Of a stretch of 64,000 nucleotides of DNA, positions 58,679 through 64,000 are shown piece by piece (position 1 is the stretch's first letter; each line of letters opens with the position of its first letter). The stretch comes from Ornithinimicrobium pekingense DSM 21552 (lineage in GTDB: Bacteria; Actinomycetota; Actinomycetes; Actinomycetales; Dermatophilaceae). The stretch covers positions 62,001 through 126,000 of the forward strand of contig NZ_ATWJ01000014.1 in assembly GCF_000421185.1 (NCBI RefSeq), read 5' to 3'. Under the pieces are notes generated by a model, which saw only the letters and a list, made by a program, of their open reading frames with translations, searched no databases and was not told the origin of the DNA. The translations under genes were made by a program, and so were the position numbers.

Positions 58679-60121
58679 ATGGCAGGCACGGACGCGCACA
58701 CCACCCACTCCTTCGTCGCAGGGACGGACCTGGCGGCGCAGGACACCTACGACAACATCGACCCCGCGGACGGCTCGGTGCTCGGCGCGGTCGGGCGCGG
58801 CGGCGAGCGGGAGGTCGACGCGGCGGTCGAGGCGGCCGCCGCGGCGCAGAAGGGGTGGGCCGCGACCAGCCCCGAGCACCGCAGCACGGTGCTCACCCGT
58901 CTGGCCGACCTCATCGACCGCGACCGCGACGGGCTCGCGCGCCTGGAGTCCGAGGACACCGGCAAGCCGCTGAGCCAGGCCGTCACCGACGCCACCGTGG
59001 CCGCGCGCTACTTCCGCTTCTACGGCCACGCCATCGACGCCTACTACGGCACGACGATCCCGCTCGGCCCGGACCTGCACGCCTACACCCGTCGCGAGCC
59101 CTACGGCGTCGTCGGCAGCATCGTCGCCTGGAACTACCCGATGCAGCTGCTCTCGCGCGCCGTGGCCGCCTCCACCGCGGTCGGCAACGCGATCGTCGCC
59201 AAGCCGGCCGACGAGACCCCGCGCACCGCGGTGGCGATGGCGCGTCTGTCCGTCGAGGCGGGCATGCCCCCGGGCGTCGTCAACGTCGTCACCGGCCTGG
59301 GCGCCGAGGCCGGGGCGGCGCTCGCCCGGCACCCCCGCGTGGCGCACCTGGGCTTCGTCGGCTCCACCGAGACCGGCTCGCTCATCGCCCACGCGGCCGC
59401 CGACCGGGTCGTGCCCACGGTGCTGGAGCTGGGCGGCAAGTCGGCCCAGGTCGTCTTCGCCGACGCCGACCTCGAGAAGGCCGCGCGGTTCGTGGCCCGG
59501 GGTGTGCTGCAGAACGCCGGTCAGACCTGCTCGGCGGGCTCACGCCTCGTCGTGCACGAGAGCGTGCGCGCCGAGCTCGTCGAGCGCGTCGCCGCCCACT
59601 TCCGCCAGGTCGGCCTGGGAGCCGGCCTGGAGGACCCCGACCTCGGCCCGCTCGTCTCGGCCCGGCAGCAGGAGCGGGTGCGCGGGTATGTCGAGGGCGC
59701 GGGCTCCGGCGAGCTGGTCCTCGGCGGCACCCCGCCGCAGGACGAGCGGCTGGCCTCCGGCTCGTTCTGGCTGCCCACGCTCATCGACGGCGTGGACCCG
59801 GCGTCGGCGATCGCCCAGGAGGAGGTCTTCGGCCCGGTGCTCGTCACCATGCCCTTCACCGAGGACGAGGAGGCCGTCGCGCTGGCCAACGCCACCGACT
59901 ACGGCCTGCTGGCGGCGGTGTGGACCCGCGACCTGGCGCGGGCGCACCGGGTCGCCGCGGAGGTGGAGGCCGGGCAGGTCTTCGTCAACACCTACGGCGC
60001 GGGCGGCGGGGTGGAGCTGCCCTTCGGCGGGTTCAAGAGGTCCGGCTACGGCCGGGAGAAGGGCGTCGAGGCGCTCGACCACTTCACCCAGACCAAGACG
60101 GTCGTCGTCCGCCTCGACTGA
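58679..60121 (+). CDS. NAD(P)-dependent aldehyde dehydrogenase (betaine aldehyde type)
   Basis: 480 residues. Catalytic Cys in NAGQTCSAGSR, Glu in LELGGKSAQ, Rossmann GFVGSTETG, and C-terminal PFGGFKRSGYGREKG, all intact. The closest groups are betaine-, gamma-aminobutyraldehyde- and succinate-semialdehyde dehydrogenases; substrate is uncertain. ATG 58679 is fixed by TACCGT at 6 nt; a long upstream open frame is antisense to the neighbouring gene. Confidence 0.9.
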   Translation: MAGTDAHTTHSFVAGTDLAAQDTYDNIDPADGSVLGAVGRGGEREVDAAVEAAAAAQKGWAATSPEHRSTVLTRLADLIDRDRDGLARLESEDTGKPLSQAVTDATVAARYFRFYGHAIDAYYGTTIPLGPDLHAYTRREPYGVVGSIVAWNYPMQLLSRAVAASTAVGNAIVAKPADETPRTAVAMARLSVEAGMPPGVVNVVTGLGAEAGAALARHPRVAHLGFVGSTETGSLIAHAAADRVVPTVLELGGKSAQVVFADADLEKAARFVARGVLQNAGQTCSAGSRLVVHESVRAELVERVAAHFRQVGLGAGLEDPDLGPLVSARQQERVRGYVEGAGSGELVLGGTPPQDERLASGSFWLPTLIDGVDPASAIAQEEVFGPVLVTMPFTEDEEAVALANATDYGLLAAVWTRDLARAHRVAAEVEAGQVFVNTYGAGGGVELPFGGFKRSGYGREKGVEALDHFTQTKTVVVRLD

Positions 60122-60218
60122 CCGTCCCGTCCGCCCGACGTCTCATCCGCTCGGCGGAGACCGATCTCCGCCCGCGGTGGGATGTGCCGCCCCCGGGGCG
60201 CCTGGTTGACTGACGCCC

Positions 60219-61166
60219 ATGACCGACGCCCCACGTGAGGGCACGGGGATCAGCGCCCGGGGGTTGACCAAGACCTTCGGGCCGCTTCGTGCCGTCGACA
60301 ACCTGACCTTCGAGGTCCGACCCGGCAGGGTCACCGGCTTTCTCGGCCCCAACGGTGCCGGCAAGACCACGACCCTGCGCATGCTGCTCGGGCTCATCCG
60401 GCCGACGTCCGGCGAGGCCCTGATCGGCGGCCGGCGCTATGCCGACATCGACCGGCCCATGCAGGTGGTCGGCTCCGCCCTCGAGGCCACCGGCTTCCAC
60501 CCGGGCCGCTCCGGCCGGGACCACCTGCGCGTCCTCGCCGCCACGCACGGCATACCGGACAGCCGCGTCGACGAGCTCCTCGAGCTGGTCGGGATCCCCG
60601 CGGCCGCGCGCAAGCGGGCCGGCGCCTACTCCATGGGTATGCGGCAGCGCCTCGGCCTGGCCGCCGGGCTGCTCGGTGACCCCCAGGTGCTCCTGCTCGA
60701 CGAGCCGGCCAACGGGCTCGACCCGGAGGGGATCCGTTGGATGCGCGGCTTCCTGCGCCACCTCGCCCAGGACGAGGGCCGCACCGTCGTGGTCAGCTCC
60801 CACCTGCTCTCCGAGGTCGAGCAGACCGTCGACGACGTCGTGATCATCGCCAACGGCCACCTGGTCCGCGAGGGCACGATGGACGAGCTGCACGGCGACC
60901 CCGCCGTCCTGGTGCGCACGCGTGACGCCTCGGCGCTCGCCGACGCCCTCGTCCGCTCCGGCCTGGCGGTGCAGCCGGAAGGTCCTGCGGCGCTCCGGGT
61001 GCAGACCGGCGACCTCGCCCGGGTCGGTGACGTCGCCCTGGCGGCCGGCCAGCCGGTCTACGAGCTGCGGGCCCTGCGCACCGACCTCGAGCGGCTGTTC
61101 CTGGACCTGACCGAGGCCCCCGAGCACAGCAACCGCAACCGCCTCCCCGAGGAGATCGACCGATGA
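60219..61166 (+). CDS. ABC transporter ATP-binding protein
   Basis: 315 residues. Walker A GPNGAGKTT, signature YSMGMRQRLGLA, Walker B VLLLDEPANGLDPEG, switch His in VVSSHLLSEVE. The C-terminal ~90 residues are an accessory domain typical of BcrA/NatA-type exporters. It pairs with the next gene, whose ATG overlaps its stop. Substrate unknown. Confidence 0.92.
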   Translation: MTDAPREGTGISARGLTKTFGPLRAVDNLTFEVRPGRVTGFLGPNGAGKTTTLRMLLGLIRPTSGEALIGGRRYADIDRPMQVVGSALEATGFHPGRSGRDHLRVLAATHGIPDSRVDELLELVGIPAAARKRAGAYSMGMRQRLGLAAGLLGDPQVLLLDEPANGLDPEGIRWMRGFLRHLAQDEGRTVVVSSHLLSEVEQTVDDVVIIANGHLVREGTMDELHGDPAVLVRTRDASALADALVRSGLAVQPEGPAALRVQTGDLARVGDVALAAGQPVYELRALRTDLERLFLDLTEAPEHSNRNRLPEEIDR

Positions 61167-61999
61167 CCGGGCTCGTCCGCTCCGAGCTGCGCAAGGCCCT
61201 GACCACCAAGATGGCCTGGGGCATGCCGCTGGCCCAGTTCGTCCTCGCCGCCGTCTTCGCGGCCATCACCGGCGGCTTCCTGCTCTTCGTCGACATCCCC
61301 GGCGCCGACGGGACCCCGATCCCGGCCCGAGAGCTGTTCGAGGACGGTGTCCTGGCCCGGATGACCTACACCGGCGGGCTGCAGGTCGGCTACCTGCTGG
61401 CCCTCGTGCTCGGCATCCTGGCGATGGGCAGCGAGTACCGCCACAAGACCCTCACCGCCACCTTCCTCGCCGAGCCGCGCCGCGGCCGGGTCGTCGCGGC
61501 CAAGGTCGTGGGACTGAGCGTCGTCGTCGTCCTCAACGGGCTGGCGCACCTGGCGGGGGCGGTCGTGGGCGGCGGGATCATGCTCCTGCTCGCCGACGTG
61601 CCGCTCTTCCCCGACGCCGGTGACCTGGCCGGGGTGATGCTCCGGCTGCTGCTGGTGCTGGTGCTGTGGGGCCTGATGGGCCTGGGCCTCGGCGTGCTCC
61701 TGCCCAACCAGGTGGTGGCGCTCTTCGTGGGCGTCGCCTTCGCCTTCCTCATCGAGCCGCTGCTGAGCTTCGGCATCACCTTCGTCGACGCGCTCGCCGA
61801 CGCCGCCCGCTTCTTCCCGAGCCAGGCGAGCACCGCCGCGCTGAGCGTCTTCGAGGGCGTGGACCCCGCGACGGCGCAGAACATGGGGTTCAACCCCGAC
61901 CAGCTCGACTGGTGGGCCGCGGCCCTCACGCTGCTGGTCTACGCGGCCGTCATGACCGCGGTGGGCTGGGTGCTCACCCGCCGCCGCGACGTGGCCTGA
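61163..61999 (+). CDS. ABC-2 type transporter permease
   Basis: 278 residues with six membrane helices (FVLAAVFAAITGGFLLF; LALVLGILAMGSEYRHKTLTA; later LVLVLWGLMGLGLGVLL and VVALFVGVAFAFLIEPL). GSEYRHKTLTATFLAEPRR is typical of ABC-2 permeases. ATG overlaps the ATPase stop (ATGA). Exporter of unknown substrate, possibly lipid or peptide antibiotic. Confidence 0.9.
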   Translation: MTGLVRSELRKALTTKMAWGMPLAQFVLAAVFAAITGGFLLFVDIPGADGTPIPARELFEDGVLARMTYTGGLQVGYLLALVLGILAMGSEYRHKTLTATFLAEPRRGRVVAAKVVGLSVVVVLNGLAHLAGAVVGGGIMLLLADVPLFPDAGDLAGVMLRLLLVLVLWGLMGLGLGVLLPNQVVALFVGVAFAFLIEPLLSFGITFVDALADAARFFPSQASTAALSVFEGVDPATAQNMGFNPDQLDWWAAALTLLVYAAVMTAVGWVLTRRRDVA

Positions 62000-62027
62000 C
62001 CGGCCGCGTCCGGACCCCGCCCGGACC

Positions 62028-62060
62028 GGGGTGACGCCGTTCCGACGCGGCGTCACCCCG
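62028..62060 (+). terminator. Hairpin after ABC transporter operon
   Basis: GGGGTGACGCCG (62028-62039) pairs perfectly with CGGCGTCACCCC (62049-62060) around a 9-nt loop, 29 bp past the permease stop. Confidence 0.7.
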
Positions 62061-62087
62061 TCCCGCAGGCACGGGGGGCCTCGGGCT

Positions 62088-62093
62088 AGGCTT
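62088..62093 (+). promoter_or_regulatory. -10 element of kgd
   Basis: TAGGCT, predicted start near 62100, giving a leader of about 60 nt before GTG 62162. ATG 62114 (in frame, GGAGG upstream at long spacing) is an alternative kgd start. Confidence 0.45.
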
Positions 62094-62161
62094 GGCGGAG
62101 GCGTGCAGTGTCGATGCTGCACCCGAGGCAGCCCCCGGACGTGAGAGTAGGCGCAGACCCA

Positions 62162-64000
62162 GTGGCCAACCCCCCGAGCGACAACAGCCTCGCGGACTTC
62201 GGAGCCAACGAGTGGCTCGTCGAGGAGATGCGAGAGCGCTTCGACCAGGACCCCGGGTCGGTGGACCCCTCCTGGCGCAGCTACTTCGAGGGAGGTGCCC
62301 CCAGCGACAACGGCCGAGCGAGCTCTGAGCAGCCCTCCGCCGCCCGCGCCGAGACCACGTCGGCGACCGGCACCAAGGTCCGCACCGCTCCCCCGCGCGG
62401 CAAGGTCGGGCAGGCCCCGCCGCGGCAGACCACCTCCCGGTCCGAGAGCGACACCCAGGCCGTCCAGGCCCGCAGCGCGGGCACGGCCTCCGAGCCCGCG
62501 GAGGCCCAGCCGAAGAAGGCTGCGGCCAACGCCTCCGAGCCGAGGAAGACCGAGCCGAAGGCCGCCCCCAACCAGAAGGCGGCAGAGTCCGGCCCGCCGC
62601 GCACGGAGTCGCGCAACGACGGCGGGCAGCACCGCAGCCAGCAGAAGAACAAGGACAACGCGGCAGCCCAGGAGACGCCGATGACGCGTGACGCTCCCGC
62701 ACCCAAGAAGGCCGGTCCGCAGAACGACGTGACCCTCACCCCGCTGCGTGGCGCCACCGCCCGGGTCGTGGCCAACATGGAGAGCAGCCTCGAGGTCCCC
62801 ACGGCCACCAGCGCGCGCAACCTGCCCGCCAAGCTGCTCATCGACAACCGCACGGTGATCAACAACCACCTGTCCCGGTCCCGTGGCGGGAAGGTGTCGT
62901 TCACCCACATCATCGGCTACGCCATGGTCAAGGCGCTCAAGGCGCTGCCGGAGATGAACAACGGCTTCTCCACCAGCGACGACGGCAAGCCCGTGCTCGT
63001 GGTGCCCGCCCACGTCAACCTGGGCCTGGCCATCGACGTGCCCAAGTCCGACGGCACCCGCCAGCTCCTCGTGCCCAGCATCAAGAGCGCCGAGAACATG
63101 ACGTTCTACGAGTTCTGGACGGCATACGAGAAGGTCGTGCGCAAGGCCCGCGACGGCAAGCTGACGATCGAGGACTTCCAGGGCACGACGATCTCGCTGA
63201 CCAACCCCGGCGGCATCGGCACGCTGCACTCGGTCCCCCGCCTGATGAAGGGGCAGGGCACGATCATCGGCGTCGGCTCGCTGGACTACCCGGCGGAGTG
63301 GCAGGGCGCCGCGCTGGAGCGGATCGCCGCCGCCGGCGTCAGCAAGATCCTCACCCTGACCTCGACCTACGACCACCGCATCATCCAGGGCGCCCAGTCC
63401 GGGGAGTTCCTGCGCCAGATGCACCAGCTGCTGCTGGGCGCCGACGGCTTCTACGACGAGATCTTCACCTCGCTGCGCATCCCCTACGAGCCGATCCGGT
63501 GGAACCCGGACATCGCGGCGACGCACGACGACGACATCTCCAAGGCCAGCCGCATCCAGGAGCTCATCCACGCCTACCGCGTGCGCGGGCACCTCATGGC
63601 CGACACCGACCCGCTGGAGTACGTCCAGCGTCGTCACCCCGACCTGGCGATCGAGAACCACGGCCTGACGCTGTGGGACCTCGACCGCGAGGTCGCGACG
63701 GGTGGGTTCGGCGGCAAGGCGCGGCTGACGCTGCGCCAGATCCTGGGGATCCTGCGCGACTCCTACTGCCGCACGATCGGCGTGGAGTACATGCACATCC
63801 AGAACCCTGAGGAGCGGGCCTGGTTCCAGGAGAAGCTGGAGGTGCCCTTCCAGAAGCCCTCCCCCGCCGAGCAGCTGCGCATCCTGCGCCGCCTCAACGC
63901 CGCGGAGGCCTTCGAGACCTTCCTGCAGACCAAGTTCGTCGGGCAGAAGCGGTTCAGCCTGGAGGGCGGCGAGTCGGTCATCGCGCTGCTCGACAAGGTG
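62162..64000 (+). CDS. kgd: Multifunctional 2-oxoglutarate decarboxylase/dehydrogenase E1-E2 fusion (Kgd), partial
   Basis: 613 codons up to the window edge. The N-terminus [23 protein letters not shown] is the E1 peripheral-interaction helix. A low-complexity linker (about 40-180) leads to an E2-type succinyltransferase domain with catalytic His405 in [17 protein letters not shown], then the ThDP-dependent E1 (from about 460: [24 protein letters not shown]). This is the actinobacterial Kgd/SucA architecture linking isocitrate to succinyl-CoA in the TCA cycle. GTG 62162 matches the family N-terminus; the 3' half lies beyond the window. Confidence 0.93.
   Translation, partial: MANPPSDNSLADFGANEWLVEEMRERFDQDPGSVDPSWRSYFEGGAPSDNGRASSEQPSAARAETTSATGTKVRTAPPRGKVGQAPPRQTTSRSESDTQAVQARSAGTASEPAEAQPKKAAANASEPRKTEPKAAPNQKAAESGPPRTESRNDGGQHRSQQKNKDNAAAQETPMTRDAPAPKKAGPQNDVTLTPLRGATARVVANMESSLEVPTATSARNLPAKLLIDNRTVINNHLSRSRGGKVSFTHIIGYAMVKALKALPEMNNGFSTSDDGKPVLVVPAHVNLGLAIDVPKSDGTRQLLVPSIKSAENMTFYEFWTAYEKVVRKARDGKLTIEDFQGTTISLTNPGGIGTLHSVPRLMKGQGTIIGVGSLDYPAEWQGAALERIAAAGVSKILTLTSTYDHRIIQGAQSGEFLRQMHQLLLGADGFYDEIFTSLRIPYEPIRWNPDIAATHDDDISKASRIQELIHAYRVRGHLMADTDPLEYVQRRHPDLAIENHGLTLWDLDREVATGGFGGKARLTLRQILGILRDSYCRTIGVEYMHIQNPEERAWFQEKLEVPFQKPSPAEQLRILRRLNAAEAFETFLQTKFVGQKRFSLEGGESVIALLDKV

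Overview
The window is GC-rich (>70%) DNA of actinobacterial character. Evidence: GC-ending codons, frequent GTG starts, a GlgE-type maltosyl-glucan pathway, NucS endonuclease, a Kgd-type fused 2-oxoglutarate decarboxylase, Rho with a long disordered insert, and a gene order that I recognise as the conserved actinobacterial block argS-hom-rho-rpmE-prfA-prmC-sua5-wecA-atp-DUF2550-pduO-nucS-mce-thiolase-TPR thioredoxin-glgB/glgE/glgP (compare Mycobacterium tuberculosis Rv1292 to Rv1328). A member of Micrococcales (Intrasporangiaceae-like) is my best guess; this is inference, not proof.

Layout. 1-389 is a partial YbjN-like gene. 501-15528 is a glycogen/maltosyl-glucan cluster: glgX, glgP (convergent), then glgE, treS and a 2052-residue open frame that joins complete maltokinase, branching enzyme and phosphoglucomutase modules. 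15.6-21.9 kb holds an MFS exporter with an upstream micro-ORF, PspC, a TPR-thioredoxin, a lipoprotein, a DUF1353 protein, proline iminopeptidase and an acetyltransferase. 21.9-31.4 kb holds acyl-CoA and mismatch-repair genes: meaB, thiolase, an amidohydrolase, methylmalonyl-CoA epimerase, an AI-2E family transporter, a tandem 3-hydroxyacyl-CoA dehydrogenase and nucS. 31.6-36.7 kb has a gamma-glutamyltransferase-like enzyme, cobalamin adenosyltransferase and a divergent citrate-synthase pair, one member carrying an N-terminal HTH. 36.7-46.7 kb is the ATP synthase operon (atpI-like, atpZ-like, BEFHAGD, then C), with a CoA-transferase gene and a strong hairpin lodged between atpD and atpC. 46.7-58.2 kb is wecA, glyA, tsaC, prmC, prfA, rpmE, rho, hom, argS and tRNA-Arg(CCG). 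58.3-64 kb has an aldehyde dehydrogenase, an ABC exporter pair and the 5' part of kgd.

How the genes work together. TreS makes maltose from trehalose, the maltokinase module phosphorylates it, GlgE polymerises it, the GlgB module branches the glucan, GlgX and GlgP degrade it, and the Pgm module connects glucose-1-P with glucose-6-P. MeaB, the epimerase and the adenosyltransferase serve B12-dependent methylmalonyl-CoA metabolism, although the mutase itself is not in the window. NucS provides mismatch repair.

Unusual DNA structure. Four intergenic sites carry a repeat family with an exact 32-bp period and core CCGACGACG, sometimes arranged as n direct plus n inverted units around a fixed 36-bp centre. 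About fifteen genes have a TAnnnT (or CAnnnT) hexamer 6-8 nt before the start codon, implying extensive leaderless transcription, including two probable leaderless micro-ORFs. A GGTATG/CATACC word is over-used in both orientations. I see a TGTGA-N6-TCACA (Crp/GlxR type) site before the atp operon, a TGCAAG-N2-CTTGCA operator between glgP and glgE, and an operator array between the two citrate synthases. No CRISPR array, prophage, insertion sequence or rRNA was seen.
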